A DNA stretch of 64,000 nucleotides from positions 124,001 to 188,000 of the forward strand of contig NZ_JAGPXB010000003.1 in the NCBI RefSeq assembly GCF_018069925.1, read 5' to 3'. Shown piece after piece: positions 8,736 through 17,917 of this stretch. The stretch's first letter is position 1; each line of letters begins with the position of its first letter. The translations under genes and the position numbers were made by a program. The notes under the pieces were generated by a model, which worked only from the letters and a program-made list of their open reading frames with translations, was not told the origin of the DNA and did no database searches. This DNA comes from Flavobacterium erciyesense (GTDB lineage Bacteria > Bacteroidota > Bacteroidia > Flavobacteriales > Flavobacteriaceae).

Positions 8736-8743
8736 CAAAGATA
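8736..8743 (-). promoter_or_regulatory. Promoter -7 element of helicase gene
   Basis: TATCTTTG on the minus strand matches TAnnTTTG, with the expected transcription start only a few bases upstream of the ATG at 8721. No matching TTG was seen at standard distance. Confidence 0.5.
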
Positions 8744-8860
8744 ATTTTAAAAAACGACTAAACTCATGAGCTGCTATTTGTTTTTACAAAACCACTTGAC
8801 AACAATTATACATTATCATTTCTTCGTTAGAGCAAACGGTAGCTACTTTTTTAAAGAACT

Positions 8861-8893
8861 TTGCTGAGAATTCTGTAAAAAAAGTTACTTTTG
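8861..8893 (+). promoter_or_regulatory. Promoter of M14 peptidase gene
   Basis: TTG at 8861-8863 and TACTTTTG at 8886-8893 are separated by 22 bases, within the flavobacterial TTG-N17-23-TAnnTTTG pattern. The start codon is 24 bases further on. Confidence 0.65.
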
Positions 8894-8917
8894 ATAGACT
8901 ATTTTTAAACTAAAATC

Positions 8918-10648
8918 ATGAAAAACCTTCCTATTTATCTCTTATTTCTAATAGTATTCAGTTGGGGTCAAGCCCAAAATAAATACGCAACAGTTTTTGA
9001 AAAAGGAAACGGAAACCAGTCTGCAACCTACGCCGAAACTATTGCTTATTACCAATTATTGGCACAAGATTTTCCTACCATTGAAATACAAGAAATGGGT
9101 TTAACGGATAGCGGATTACCTTTGCACATCGTCATTTTTAATCCTGAAAAAAACTTCAATTTTGAAGAAATCAAAAAAAGTAAAGCTGTTATCTTAATCA
9201 ATAATGGCATACATGCAGGAGAGCCAGACGGAATTGATGCCAGCATGCAATTGTACCGCGACTTAGCAACAGGTAAAGTAAAAGCACCAAAAAATACGGT
9301 ATTAGTTTGTATACCCGTGTACAACATTGGCGGCGCATTAAACAGAAACTCCAGCACAAGAGCCAACCAGGATGGTCCCGAAGAATATGGCTTTCGCGGA
9401 AACGCCAGAAATTATGATTTGAATCGGGATTTCATGAAGTCGGACACTCGAAATACCAAAAGTTTTGTGAATATTTTTCATAAGATAAACGCCGATGTGT
9501 TCATTGACAATCACGTGAGTAACGGTGCTGATTACCAATACAAACTGACCTACATAATGACACAACACAACAAACTAGGAAACGTTTTAGGAGGATTTTT
9601 AAACACCGAAATGATGCCTGCCGTTGTACAAGATTTACAAAAGAAAAAAATTGAATCAACTCCTTATGTAAACGCTTTTCAAGACACACCAGATAAAGGA
9701 TTTGCACAGTTTTTTGAGAGTCCGAGATTTGCTACAGGCTATACCTCATTATACAACACGCTCGGGTTTGTGGTTGAAACACACATGCTGAAAAAATATG
9801 CTGAACGTGTAAAAGTTACTTATGAATACATGCGCTCTACAATCGACTTTACCGATGCCAATTACGCCAAGATAAAAGAGCTCCGTTTACAAAACGAAAA
9901 ACAATACCAAGCAGGTAAAAAATATGCGATTAAATGGGAAATTGACACCACAAAAACCACCAATTTTTCTTTCCTAGGATATGAAGCTGGTTATAAAAAC
10001 AGCGATGCTACCACAGGTAAACGTTTGTTTTACGACCGAAACAAACCCTTTAAAAAAGACGTTCCTTACCAAAAAGAATACAAAGCTACTAAGGAGGTAA
10101 TAATTCCTGAAGCGTACATTATTCCGAGAAGTTTTTGGCATGTAATTGACGTATTGAAAAGCAATAATATCGAATTCAAAGTTTTACCAAAAGACACTGT
10201 AATTTCAGTAGAAAGCTACCGCATTGCCGATTATAAAACAGGATCATCTGCATACGAAGGACATTACTTGCATAGAAATACTTCTGTAACAAGTAGTACA
10301 CAACAAAAGGCTTTCGCCAAAGGAGATTTCTATGTACCTACCAATCAAAAAGGGATAAAATATTTGCTCGAAGCGTTGGAGCCTGAAGCGATGGATTCAT
10401 TTTTCAATTGGAATTTCTTCGATACTATGTTACAACAAAAAGAAGGTTACTCTGACTACGTATTTGAAGATACTGCGGCACAATTGCTACAAAAAAATCC
10501 AGATTTAAAGTCGAAGCTAGAAAGCAAAAAACAAAGTGATCCTAAATTTGCTGGCAGTCCAGAGGCACAACTCGATTGGATATATAAAAATTCGATCTAC
10601 TACGAAAAAGCGCATTTACAATATCCAATATATCGCGTTTTGAAGTAA
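8918..10648 (+). CDS. Secreted M14-family zinc carboxypeptidase
   Basis: The 576-residue protein begins with a signal peptide (MKNLPIYLLFLIVFSWGQAQ), so it acts outside the cytoplasm. The M14 zinc site HxxE is visible as HAGEPDG (His99, Glu102). The NYDLNRDF segment is typical of the substrate-binding region, DNHVSNGADYQY may carry the third zinc ligand, and VVETHML holds a plausible catalytic glutamate. It probably removes C-terminal residues from peptides for nutrition. It stands alone with its own promoter at 8861-8893. Confidence 0.9.
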   Translation: MKNLPIYLLFLIVFSWGQAQNKYATVFEKGNGNQSATYAETIAYYQLLAQDFPTIEIQEMGLTDSGLPLHIVIFNPEKNFNFEEIKKSKAVILINNGIHAGEPDGIDASMQLYRDLATGKVKAPKNTVLVCIPVYNIGGALNRNSSTRANQDGPEEYGFRGNARNYDLNRDFMKSDTRNTKSFVNIFHKINADVFIDNHVSNGADYQYKLTYIMTQHNKLGNVLGGFLNTEMMPAVVQDLQKKKIESTPYVNAFQDTPDKGFAQFFESPRFATGYTSLYNTLGFVVETHMLKKYAERVKVTYEYMRSTIDFTDANYAKIKELRLQNEKQYQAGKKYAIKWEIDTTKTTNFSFLGYEAGYKNSDATTGKRLFYDRNKPFKKDVPYQKEYKATKEVIIPEAYIIPRSFWHVIDVLKSNNIEFKVLPKDTVISVESYRIADYKTGSSAYEGHYLHRNTSVTSSTQQKAFAKGDFYVPTNQKGIKYLLEALEPEAMDSFFNWNFFDTMLQQKEGYSDYVFEDTAAQLLQKNPDLKSKLESKKQSDPKFAGSPEAQLDWIYKNSIYYEKAHLQYPIYRVLK

Positions 10649-10678
10649 AAAAATCTGCAGTTGAACTATTTAAAAAAC

Positions 10679-10729
10679 ACGAATTTCACGAATTTGCACT
10701 TATCAATTAGTGTAAATCATGAAATTCGT
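10679..10729. repeat. Imperfect palindrome of the AAATTCG type
   Basis: Two arms of 21-22 bases, with one gap and a few mismatches, flank an 8-nt loop. The left arm contains ACGAATTTC followed by ACGAATTTG. The tandem AAATTCG words resemble the terminal repeats of the cassette at 54358-54788. It could also serve as a weak hairpin after the peptidase gene. Confidence 0.6.
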
Positions 10730-10793
10730 ATTTAAGTTTGATATGTAAGGATAAGACTTTTAATCTTCTTACGATAATTCTAAAAATATTAGG

Positions 10794-11396
10794 CTAACTA
10801 AGTAGTTTCTCCTCTTCAAAAAGTAATTTGATATTTTCATAGGAGTTTGTCAGTGCATCCTTAATTTGTTCTGGTTTCAACCACGCAACTTTTTCAATTC
10901 CTTCCTCTAATTGACCTTGTGGTGTTCCTTCAAAATCAGATTGCATTTCGAACCAATGCGTAATCTTCAATTTGTATTTTCCATTTCGCCTGAAAACGTG
11001 GTAGGTTTTTTGTAATTTTTGGCCAATGGTTAGCTTATTGACACCGGTCTCTTCCTCTACTTCGCGCATAGCAGTATCTTCAATATCCTCTCCTTTTTCG
11101 ATTCCGCCCTTCGGTAAATCCCATTTTCCATTTCGAAAAATAAATAAAACCTCACCTTTTTTATTGTAAACCAAACCACCGCCCGCTTTACAAACAGGAA
11201 TCTTAGCTTTTAAGGTCTTCAAAATCAAGCTTTCGTCCGGATGGTACAAATAGGCCTTATTAATTTTATTTTGAAATATTTTCACAATAAGTTGCTCAAT
11301 ATCAATACTCTCCAATAGAAATAATTGAAAATCAGTCTCCTTAGAGATCTCATTTGTCAAAAAAAGTGGTTTGTCGTTAACAAAAACTTTATACAT
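10794..11396 (-). CDS. Nudix hydrolase
   Basis: The 200-residue protein has a full Nudix box at about residues 97-119 (GGIEKGEDIEDTAMREVEEE, then TG), with the REVEEE metal-binding core. The family hydrolyses nucleoside diphosphates linked to another group; the substrate cannot be inferred here. The N-terminal 65 residues are not part of the Nudix fold and have no family I recognise. The gene is divergent from pyrE, and the pyrE promoter lies inside its first codons. Confidence 0.88.
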   Translation of the reverse strand: MYKVFVNDKPLFLTNEISKETDFQLFLLESIDIEQLIVKIFQNKINKAYLYHPDESLILKTLKAKIPVCKAGGGLVYNKKGEVLFIFRNGKWDLPKGGIEKGEDIEDTAMREVEEETGVNKLTIGQKLQKTYHVFRRNGKYKLKITHWFEMQSDFEGTPQGQLEEGIEKVAWLKPEQIKDALTNSYENIKLLFEEEKLLS

Positions 11397-11399
11397 TTG
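11371..11399 (+). promoter_or_regulatory. Promoter of pyrE, inside the Nudix gene start
   Basis: TTG at 11371-11373 and TACATTTG at 11392-11399 are spaced by 18 bases, an ideal match. The expected start of transcription is at about 11404-11406, which coincides with the pyrE ATG at 11404. Confidence 0.6.
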
Positions 11400-11403
11400 T
11401 ACT

Positions 11404-12051
11404 ATGATTTTTAATAAAGATACAGCCGAAAAAACAGCCGAATTTCTATTGCAAATAAATGCAATTAAATTGAATCCAAGAAATCCTTTTACATGGGCTT
11501 CAGGATGGAAATCGCCTATTTATTGTGACAACCGCTTAATACTCTCATTCCCAGCGGTACGAAATTATGTTCGCGATGAATTTTCAAAGAACATTGAAAA
11601 ACAATTTGGAAAACCAGATGTTATTGCTGGTGTAGCCACAGGCGCCATTGGTATTGGAATGCTTGTAGCCGAAAGCATGGGTTTACCATTCGTTTACGTG
11701 CGCCCTGAGCCAAAAAAACATGGTAGGCAAAATCAAGTAGAAGGTTTTTTACAAAAAGGTCAAAACGTAGTAGTTGTTGAAGATTTAATAAGTACCGGAA
11801 ACAGCAGTTTACAGGCTGTGGAAGCCCTACGTGAAGCAGGAGCCAATATCAAAGGAATGGCAGCCATATTTACTTATGGATTTCCCGTAGCTGATGCTAA
11901 CTTTAAAACTGCAAACTTAGATTTGTACACTTTAAGTAACTATCAAAACTTACTTAATTTGGCTGTGGCGAAGCGTTACATCACCGAGGAAGAAGAGCAA
12001 ACATTAAGAGAATGGAACCAAAGTCCATCTACATGGAATGTTGAAGTTTAA
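11404..12051 (+). CDS. pyrE: Orotate phosphoribosyltransferase
   Basis: PyrE joins orotate and PRPP to make OMP in pyrimidine synthesis. The 215-residue protein has the PRPP-binding motif VVVVEDLISTGNSS (type I phosphoribosyltransferase) and the substrate region NPFTWASGWKSPIYCDNR. I chose ATG 11404 (MIFNKDTAEKTAEF) over the upstream in-frame start at 11371 because the extension overlaps the Nudix start and the promoter. With that promoter the mRNA may be almost leaderless. An SRPBCC gene follows after 24 bases. Confidence 0.93.
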   Translation: MIFNKDTAEKTAEFLLQINAIKLNPRNPFTWASGWKSPIYCDNRLILSFPAVRNYVRDEFSKNIEKQFGKPDVIAGVATGAIGIGMLVAESMGLPFVYVRPEPKKHGRQNQVEGFLQKGQNVVVVEDLISTGNSSLQAVEALREAGANIKGMAAIFTYGFPVADANFKTANLDLYTLSNYQNLLNLAVAKRYITEEEEQTLREWNQSPSTWNVEV

Positions 12052-12075
12052 AACCCAAATCTAATAAATACACCA

Positions 12076-12468
12076 ATGAATTTAGAAAGTCCAAAAGTTA
12101 CCGTAGAAAAATCAGCTCAAGAACTGTTTACTGCTTTGAGCGATGTAAAGAATTTTGAAAAACTAATGCCTGAAAATATTGCAAAATTTGAAGTACTAGG
12201 CGATGATGCTTTTATATTTGGACTTAAAGGCATGCCAGAAATCAAATTAAAAATGAAAGAAAAAGTAGCACCAAGTAAAATTGTTCTAGGAGCTGCTAGT
12301 GATAAATTGCCTTTCACTTTAGTAGCTACGATTGAAGCACTAACGGAACAAAGTAGTGCTGTAAAATTAGATTTCGAAGGAGACTTTAACCCAATGATGG
12401 CCATGATGATTAAAGGACCAATTGGTAAATTCATTGAAACTTTGGCTACGAACATGCCAAAACTATAA
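12076..12468 (+). CDS. SRPBCC (START-like) family protein
   Basis: This 130-residue protein looks like a small SRPBCC/polyketide-cyclase-fold protein: an initial strand (VTVEKSAQELFTALSDVKNFEKLMPENI), central beta strands and a final helix (KGPIGKFIETLATNM). The fold binds hydrophobic ligands, but no ligand or reaction is known for this type. It lies 24 bases after pyrE and is probably co-transcribed. A bidirectional terminator follows. Confidence 0.75.
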   Translation: MNLESPKVTVEKSAQELFTALSDVKNFEKLMPENIAKFEVLGDDAFIFGLKGMPEIKLKMKEKVAPSKIVLGAASDKLPFTLVATIEALTEQSSAVKLDFEGDFNPMMAMMIKGPIGKFIETLATNMPKL

Positions 12469-12489
12469 ATTCAAAAATTATCAAAATAC

Positions 12490-12524
12490 AAAAAGTCTTC
12501 ACGCAATAGCTAGAAGACTTTTTT
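12490..12524. terminator. Bidirectional terminator between SRPBCC gene and birA
   Basis: The 11-bp stem AAAAAGTCTTC with a 12-nt loop is followed by a T-run. It is placed between convergent genes. Confidence 0.75.
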
Positions 12525-12525
12525 A

Positions 12526-13254
12526 TTAATACAACATTTGAACTTCTTTAATATCGAACTCTTCAACTGTATCATCCTCTAGCATTATCTGTACTTTTCC
12601 AATTACTGAAACTCCCGTAATTATACCCATAAAACGACCTTTTAACGGTGCTTCAAACGCCATAGGAATACCTTTTTTGAACAAAACTCCATCGTATTGA
12701 TTCCAATAAAAAACTGAGTTGCTCTTCATATCTGAGGTTATTTTAAAAATGGCTTCACCAATTTTGACAGCTAAACTATCCACTTCAAAATTACGATTGG
12801 TCACCACTGCTAAAGATGACGCTTTGGGCAACATTTCAAAATTAGTTTGATTCACATTTAGACCAAAACCAACGATAGAGCTAAAAGTTGCGTCACTTTT
12901 AATGCTGTTTTCAATTAAAATGCCACCAATTTTTTTATTGTATGACATTATGTCGTTCGGCCATTTTATACTCAATCCAGGAATACCCATTTCATTTAAA
13001 ACCGAATGAACCGCTACTGCAACAGCGATATTTAAATCAAACAAACGATTAATATCCGATAAGAAATCTTTAACCAAAATACTCATTATTAGATTTTTAC
13101 CTGATTCTGTATTCCAAACGGAACCCATCTGCCCTTTGCCTTTTGTTTGATTTTTAGCCGTAACAATTGTATAATTATCAACCTCTTGTTTGTTTGCCAA
13201 GCCTTTTAAGAACTCATTTGTAGAATCTATGGCATCGAGTTTGATTACTTTCAT
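12526..13254 (-). CDS. birA: Biotin--[acetyl-CoA-carboxylase] ligase
   Basis: The enzyme activates biotin with ATP and attaches it to the carrier protein of acetyl-CoA carboxylase. The 242-residue protein has DSTNEFLK, the biotinyl-AMP loop TKGKGQMGSVWNTESGKNL, and KWPNDIMSYNKKIGGILIE. It lacks the N-terminal DNA-binding domain of E. coli BirA, so it is a ligase only. The start MKVIKLDAIDSTNEF at 13254 fits the family; an ATG two codons upstream is possible. A good promoter lies at 13298-13330. Confidence 0.92.
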   Translation of the reverse strand: MKVIKLDAIDSTNEFLKGLANKQEVDNYTIVTAKNQTKGKGQMGSVWNTESGKNLIMSILVKDFLSDINRLFDLNIAVAVAVHSVLNEMGIPGLSIKWPNDIMSYNKKIGGILIENSIKSDATFSSIVGFGLNVNQTNFEMLPKASSLAVVTNRNFEVDSLAVKIGEAIFKITSDMKSNSVFYWNQYDGVLFKKGIPMAFEAPLKGRFMGIITGVSVIGKVQIMLEDDTVEEFDIKEVQMLY

Positions 13255-13297
13255 AAACATTATTTTGTGAAACAGAATTTAAACTTGTGTTAAGGTT

Positions 13298-13330
13298 CAA
13301 AAATAACCACAAAAAATGGTAACTTTACAA
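13298..13330 (-). promoter_or_regulatory. Promoter of birA
   Basis: On the minus strand, TTG (13328-13330) and TATTTTTG (13298-13305) are spaced by 22 bases, matching the flavobacterial promoter pattern. Confidence 0.55.
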
Positions 13331-13349
13331 ACTTATATAAAAATAATTC

Positions 13350-13721
13350 ATGGCGAAAAAGACTATAAATAATGACTTGCTTTTGGCAAATATCATTAAA
13401 GGAATTGAAGAAGTAAAAGGAAATGACATTACCATCTTGGACTTAAGAGAGATCGATACATCAGTGTGCGATTATTTTGTTATTTCTAACGGTGGATCTA
13501 ACACACAAGTAAACGCCATTGTAAACTCTATCCAGAAAACAGTTTCAAAAGAAATGAAAGACAAGCCTTGGCATGTTGAAGGAACTGATAATGCCGAATG
13601 GGTTTTGATGGATTACGTAAATATCGTAGTACATGTATTTCAAAAACGCATCAGAGAGTATTACAACATCGAAAGTTTATGGGGCGATGCTAAAATAACA
13701 ACCATAGAAAATAAATACTAA
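13350..13721 (+). CDS. rsfS: Ribosomal silencing factor RsfS (Iojap)
   Basis: RsfS binds ribosomal protein L14 and blocks subunit joining during starvation. The 123-residue protein shows the family pattern: DITILDLREIDTSVCDYFVISNGGS, the central KPWHVEGTDNAEWVLMDY and the end VHVFQKRIREYYNIESLW. Length is typical. ftsH starts 18 bases downstream, a pairing that suggests co-expression of ribosome and proteostasis factors. Confidence 0.93.
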   Translation: MAKKTINNDLLLANIIKGIEEVKGNDITILDLREIDTSVCDYFVISNGGSNTQVNAIVNSIQKTVSKEMKDKPWHVEGTDNAEWVLMDYVNIVVHVFQKRIREYYNIESLWGDAKITTIENKY

Positions 13722-13739
13722 AGACACACATTCATAGTA

Positions 13740-15665
13740 ATGGCCAAAGAAAACAATCCAAACCCAAATAAGTTTAAAGTAAGCCCTTGGCTGCTTTATA
13801 CTGCTGTAATTTTAATATTGCTGTTCATTAGTTTCATGACTGGTGGTTCAAGCTTAAGCGAACCGGGACAATTAACCTCTTCTAAATTCAATGAATATTT
13901 GGAGAAAGGTCAAATTGAGCGCGTAATTGTTTACAATAAAGCAGAAGCGGAAGTTTTTTTAACCCCTGCTGCTATTAAAGACCTAACTCACAAGAAAGTA
14001 GCAAAAGATGTTTTTAACGAGCCTAACAAAGGCCCGCACTACACTTTTGAAATTGGAAATGATCAAATCTTTCAAACTAAACTTGAAAAAGCAGTTAAAG
14101 AAGGAAAATTAAAAGACTTTAACTTCAAAGTACAAAATAATTGGTCGGACATCTTTTTTAGCTTACTACCAATAATTGTTATCATTGCTGTTTGGCTTTT
14201 TATCATGCGCAGAATGTCAGGCGGAGGTGCAGGTGGCGGAGGTCAAATATTCAACATTGGTAAATCGAAAGCGAAACTTTTTGACGAAAAAACAGATATT
14301 AAAACCACATTTAAAGATGTAGCTGGTTTAGAAGGAGCTAAAGAAGAGATTCAAGAAATTGTAGAGTTCCTTAAAAATCCTGAAAAATACACGAATTTGG
14401 GAGGTAAAATTCCAAAAGGAGCGCTTTTAGTAGGGCCTCCCGGAACTGGAAAAACATTATTAGCCAAAGCCGTAGCTGGCGAAGCTCAAGTACCTTTCTT
14501 TTCTATGTCAGGATCTGACTTTGTAGAGATGTTCGTAGGTGTGGGTGCTTCTAGAGTACGTGATTTATTTAAACAAGCTAAAGAAAAATCTCCAGCTATC
14601 ATTTTTATTGATGAGATTGACGCCGTAGGTAGAGCAAGAGGAAAAAGTAACATGTCTGGCGGAAACGACGAGCGTGAAAACACTTTGAATCAATTATTAA
14701 CTGAAATGGATGGTTTTGGAACCAACTCAAACGTAATTGTTTTGGCAGCTACTAACCGTGCTGATGTATTGGATAAAGCCCTAATGCGTGCTGGACGTTT
14801 TGACAGACAAATCTTCGTTGACTTACCAGACATTAGAGAACGTGCTGAAATTTTTCAAGTACACTTGGCTGCTTTGAAAAAAGCAGAAGGATTAGATACT
14901 GACTTTTTAGCAAAACAAACTCCAGGATTCTCAGGAGCTGACATTGCAAATGTTTGTAACGAAGCGGCTTTAATTGCTGCTCGTAACAACAAGTCTGCAG
15001 TTGAAAAACAAGATTTCTTAGATGCGGTAGACCGTATTGTTGGAGGTTTAGAAAAGAAAAACAAGATTGTTACTCCAGAAGAGAAAAAAGCTATTGCAAT
15101 ACACGAAGCTGGGCACGCTACAGTGAGTTGGATGTTAGAGCACGCAGCGCCACTAATAAAAGTAACTATTGTACCAAGAGGACAAAGTTTAGGAGCAGCA
15201 TGGTACTTACCAGAAGAACGTTTAATTGTACGACCAGACCAAATGCTAGACGAAATGTGTGCTACCATGGGAGGAAGAGCTGCTGAAAAGGTAACTTTTA
15301 ACAGAATTTCGACTGGAGCATTGAGCGATCTTGAAAAAGTAACCAAACAAGCGAGAGCGATGGTAACTGTTTATGGATTGAATGATAAAATTGGAAATGT
15401 TACTTACTACGACTCAACAGGTCAAAGTGAATACAACTTCTCAAAACCATATTCAGAAGAAACTGCAAAAGTTATTGATACTGAAATTTCATTATTAATT
15501 GAGGGCCAATACCAAAGGGCCATTCAAATTTTAGAAGAAAACAAAGACAAACTGAATCAGCTGGCCGATATTTTAATTGAAAAGGAAGTTATTTTTAAGG
15601 ACGACCTTGAAGCAATCTTCGGAAAACGTACTTTTGACAAAAATCTAAGTGAAGTGGTTTCCTAA
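13740..15665 (+). CDS. ftsH: ATP-dependent zinc metalloprotease FtsH
   Basis: FtsH is a membrane-anchored AAA+ protease that degrades misfolded membrane proteins and short-lived regulators. The 641-residue protein has two N-terminal membrane segments (about residues 17-33 and 138-157), a glycine-rich linker, Walker A GPPGTGKT near 232, Walker B (IIFIDEID), the second region of homology ([19 protein letters not shown]) and the zinc motif HEAGH at 455-459. All key residues are present. A strong terminator follows the stop codon. Confidence 0.97.
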   Translation: MAKENNPNPNKFKVSPWLLYTAVILILLFISFMTGGSSLSEPGQLTSSKFNEYLEKGQIERVIVYNKAEAEVFLTPAAIKDLTHKKVAKDVFNEPNKGPHYTFEIGNDQIFQTKLEKAVKEGKLKDFNFKVQNNWSDIFFSLLPIIVIIAVWLFIMRRMSGGGAGGGGQIFNIGKSKAKLFDEKTDIKTTFKDVAGLEGAKEEIQEIVEFLKNPEKYTNLGGKIPKGALLVGPPGTGKTLLAKAVAGEAQVPFFSMSGSDFVEMFVGVGASRVRDLFKQAKEKSPAIIFIDEIDAVGRARGKSNMSGGNDERENTLNQLLTEMDGFGTNSNVIVLAATNRADVLDKALMRAGRFDRQIFVDLPDIRERAEIFQVHLAALKKAEGLDTDFLAKQTPGFSGADIANVCNEAALIAARNNKSAVEKQDFLDAVDRIVGGLEKKNKIVTPEEKKAIAIHEAGHATVSWMLEHAAPLIKVTIVPRGQSLGAAWYLPEERLIVRPDQMLDEMCATMGGRAAEKVTFNRISTGALSDLEKVTKQARAMVTVYGLNDKIGNVTYYDSTGQSEYNFSKPYSEETAKVIDTEISLLIEGQYQRAIQILEENKDKLNQLADILIEKEVIFKDDLEAIFGKRTFDKNLSEVVS

Positions 15666-15693
15666 AAATTAGAGCCTTTTTTCAAATATTCTT

Positions 15694-15734
15694 AAAATCT
15701 TAATTCAAAATCTACTTTTGAATTAAGATTTTTT
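15694..15734 (+). terminator. Terminator after ftsH
   Basis: A 17-bp perfect stem (AAAATCTTAATTCAAAA and its complement) with a 5-nt loop is followed by a T-run. The T-run merges directly into the next promoter at 15735. Confidence 0.85.
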
Positions 15735-15742
15735 TATCTTTG
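15735..15742 (+). promoter_or_regulatory. Promoter -7 element of LUD-cdsA-psd operon
   Basis: TATCTTTG directly abuts the T-run of the ftsH terminator. A TTG at 15718-15720 lies inside the terminator stem, with a 14-base gap that is shorter than usual. The start codon is 38 bases further on. Confidence 0.5.
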
Positions 15743-15779
15743 GACGTTTTCAAATACAAATTATAGCTGTTAAAAAAAT

Positions 15780-16382
15780 ATGAGTCTTTTTAGAAAATTA
15801 TTTAGTTCACATCAACCTACTTCTGAAGAAGAGAAAGAAAGCGAATTTAACCTTTCTGCTTCTGAAAAAGCTATATCTATTGACGAACACTTTATTTTCA
15901 ACTTCAAAAAAAATGGCGGCAAGTTCTTATACTGTGAAAATTCGCAAGAAGTAAAAGAACAATTTGAAAATATTTTAGAGGAGAATGACTGGTTTGAAAA
16001 CGAAGTTTTGTGCTTCAATCCAACTTTATTCCCATTACTAGAAGACAATAAATTACCCTATACGATTATTAGTAATCCGAAATTTCTTTTTGCTACATGT
16101 GAAAGTTTAATTGCTGAAGAAGGTTCTATCCTATTTTCATCAAAACAGATCAAGCAACATAAGCCAAATGATTTACCTGCCAATATCATTGTAATTGCTA
16201 AAACAAGCGAAATTGTTGCTACAAAAAGTGATGGTCTAAGTGCTATAAAAAAGAAATACGAGCGCGATTTACCGACCAATATTACGACTATAAAATATTT
16301 CGAAAAAGCAAAAGAAGAAGATTTTACACAATACGGAAGTTCTGCAAAAAACTTGTATTTGTTGCTACTTGAAGATTTATAA
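15780..16382 (+). CDS. LUD domain protein (LutC/YkgG-like)
   Basis: The 200-residue protein fits the LUD family, whose best-known members belong to lactate utilisation complexes. Visible features include the central AEEGSILFSSKQIKQHKPNDLPANIIVIAKTSEI region and a conserved C-terminal SSAKNLYLLLLED. No LutA or LutB partner is nearby. It is instead the first gene of a phospholipid operon, so its task here may differ. The next gene begins right after its stop codon. Confidence 0.78.
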   Translation: MSLFRKLFSSHQPTSEEEKESEFNLSASEKAISIDEHFIFNFKKNGGKFLYCENSQEVKEQFENILEENDWFENEVLCFNPTLFPLLEDNKLPYTIISNPKFLFATCESLIAEEGSILFSSKQIKQHKPNDLPANIIVIAKTSEIVATKSDGLSAIKKKYERDLPTNITTIKYFEKAKEEDFTQYGSSAKNLYLLLLEDL

Positions 16383-16383
16383 A

Positions 16384-17274
16384 ATGAATGAAACTCTAAA
16401 ACGAGGGATATCAGGAGTTGTTTATATAGTTTTATTAATCAGTTCTATTTTATATTCGACCGAAACTTTTTTTATTCTTTTTGGATTATTCCTACTGATT
16501 GCCGTTTACGAATTTTGCAATTTAGTTCAAATACAAAAGATATTCCCGCTGGTATTTGCAACTGTATCGTACACTAGTATCACACTATTAAGTCATTACA
16601 ATGATGTAACAGAAAACTTCATCAATGAACAATTTGATGCAAAGCTATCTCTAAAGATAAATATTGAACAGCTCAACATTGTTCTTTTAGTTACAACACT
16701 TGTCGTTTCTGTAAAATGTATCTTATTTCTATTTTACGATAAAATTCAAACGATTAGCACATCTTCAAAATACCTGTATCTGTTAGGATATATTATTTTA
16801 CCATTTATTTTTATCACAAAGATTTCATTTGGAATCAATGATTACAATCCAAAAATCATCATTGGCCTGTTCATATTAATTTGGACTAATGACACTTTTG
16901 CATACATAGTCGGAAAATCAATAGGACGAACTAAATTACTAGAAAAAATTTCTCCCAAAAAAACCATAGAAGGCTTTGCTGGCGGCATTGTGTTTGCAAT
17001 ATTTGCAGGTTTTTTAATCTCAAAATATTACATTAAAGCCAAACCTGAATTTAGCGAAAGATCTATTTTAATTTGGACTTCAATAGCCTTAATCGTTGGG
17101 GTTGCCGGCACTATTGGCGACTTAATTGAATCTAAATTCAAACGAATTGCTGCTGTAAAAGACAGTGGAAACATCATGCCAGGACACGGAGGCATTCTAG
17201 ATCGACTAGATAGTGTTATATTTGTAGCACCTTTAATATTTTTATTTTATCAAATTTTAAATTATGTTTCATAA
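16384..17274 (+). CDS. cdsA: Phosphatidate cytidylyltransferase
   Basis: CdsA makes CDP-diacylglycerol from phosphatidate and CTP, the branch point of phospholipid synthesis. The 296-residue membrane protein has about eight hydrophobic segments. It carries the signature SPKKTIEGFAGG and the C-terminal KDSGNIMPGHGGILDRLDS, which holds the metal-binding aspartates. I chose ATG 16384 (MNETLKRGISG), one base after the preceding stop codon, over an upstream start that overlaps it. The gene overlaps psd by 11 bases. Confidence 0.95.
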   Translation: MNETLKRGISGVVYIVLLISSILYSTETFFILFGLFLLIAVYEFCNLVQIQKIFPLVFATVSYTSITLLSHYNDVTENFINEQFDAKLSLKINIEQLNIVLLVTTLVVSVKCILFLFYDKIQTISTSSKYLYLLGYIILPFIFITKISFGINDYNPKIIIGLFILIWTNDTFAYIVGKSIGRTKLLEKISPKKTIEGFAGGIVFAIFAGFLISKYYIKAKPEFSERSILIWTSIALIVGVAGTIGDLIESKFKRIAAVKDSGNIMPGHGGILDRLDSVIFVAPLIFLFYQILNYVS

Positions 17275-17917
17275 AGAAGGAACCCCGTCAATTTTATTAG
17301 GTACAATTTTTACCTCAGTTGTGCTGTTGTTAGCTGACAATTTCATTACAAGCAGTTGGCTAAAAATGGCGATACAAATAGCTGCATTACTACTATTAAT
17401 AATCATATTACAATTTTTTAGAAACCCTAAAAGAAGTGTAATCTTGAATGAAAATCAAATTATTGCACCCGTAGACGGTAAAGTGGTAGTTATTGAAGAG
17501 GTTTACGAGGGAGAATATTTTAAAGAAAACAGATTACAAGTTTCGATATTTATGTCACCAATCAACGTACACGTAACGCGTTACGCTATGAGTGGAGTTA
17601 TTAAATTTAGTAAATATCATCCGGGTAAATTTTTAGTAGCTTGGCATCCAAAAGCTAGCGAGGAAAACGAAAGAACTACTGTGGTGATCGAAAATAAAAA
17701 TTTTGGCGAAATATTATACCGTCAAATAGCTGGTGCACTTGCCCGAAGAATTGTTAATTATGCAGAACAAGGAATGCAAGTTGTACAAGGTACCGATGCC
17801 GGTTTCATCAAATTTGGTTCTCGTGTAGATTTGTTTTTACCTCTAGGAACACCAATAAATGTGGTTTTAAATCAAAAAGCGATTGGTGGAAAAACAATTA
17901 TTGCAACTACAAAATAA
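17264..17917 (+). CDS. psd: Phosphatidylserine decarboxylase family protein
   Basis: This enzyme decarboxylates phosphatidylserine to phosphatidylethanolamine using a pyruvoyl group made by self-cleavage. The 217-residue protein is the short type with two N-terminal membrane helices. PVDGKVVVIEE and the MSPINVHVTR motif are present, and FGSRVDLFLP near the C-terminus supplies the GS cleavage site. It overlaps cdsA, which provides the precursor upstream of phosphatidylserine, and its stop codon overlaps the next start. Confidence 0.93.
   Translation: MFHKEGTPSILLGTIFTSVVLLLADNFITSSWLKMAIQIAALLLLIIILQFFRNPKRSVILNENQIIAPVDGKVVVIEEVYEGEYFKENRLQVSIFMSPINVHVTRYAMSGVIKFSKYHPGKFLVAWHPKASEENERTTVVIENKNFGEILYRQIAGALARRIVNYAEQGMQVVQGTDAGFIKFGSRVDLFLPLGTPINVVLNQKAIGGKTIIATTK

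Noticed and set aside
14486..15346. Minus-strand open frames inside ftsH
   Set aside because: They are shadows of a highly conserved gene; their translations show no family signature.
17264..17917. Possible truncated psd gene, because it is shorter than E. coli Psd
   Set aside because: The short type of about 215 residues with a GS cleavage site is a recognised form, and the frame is intact.
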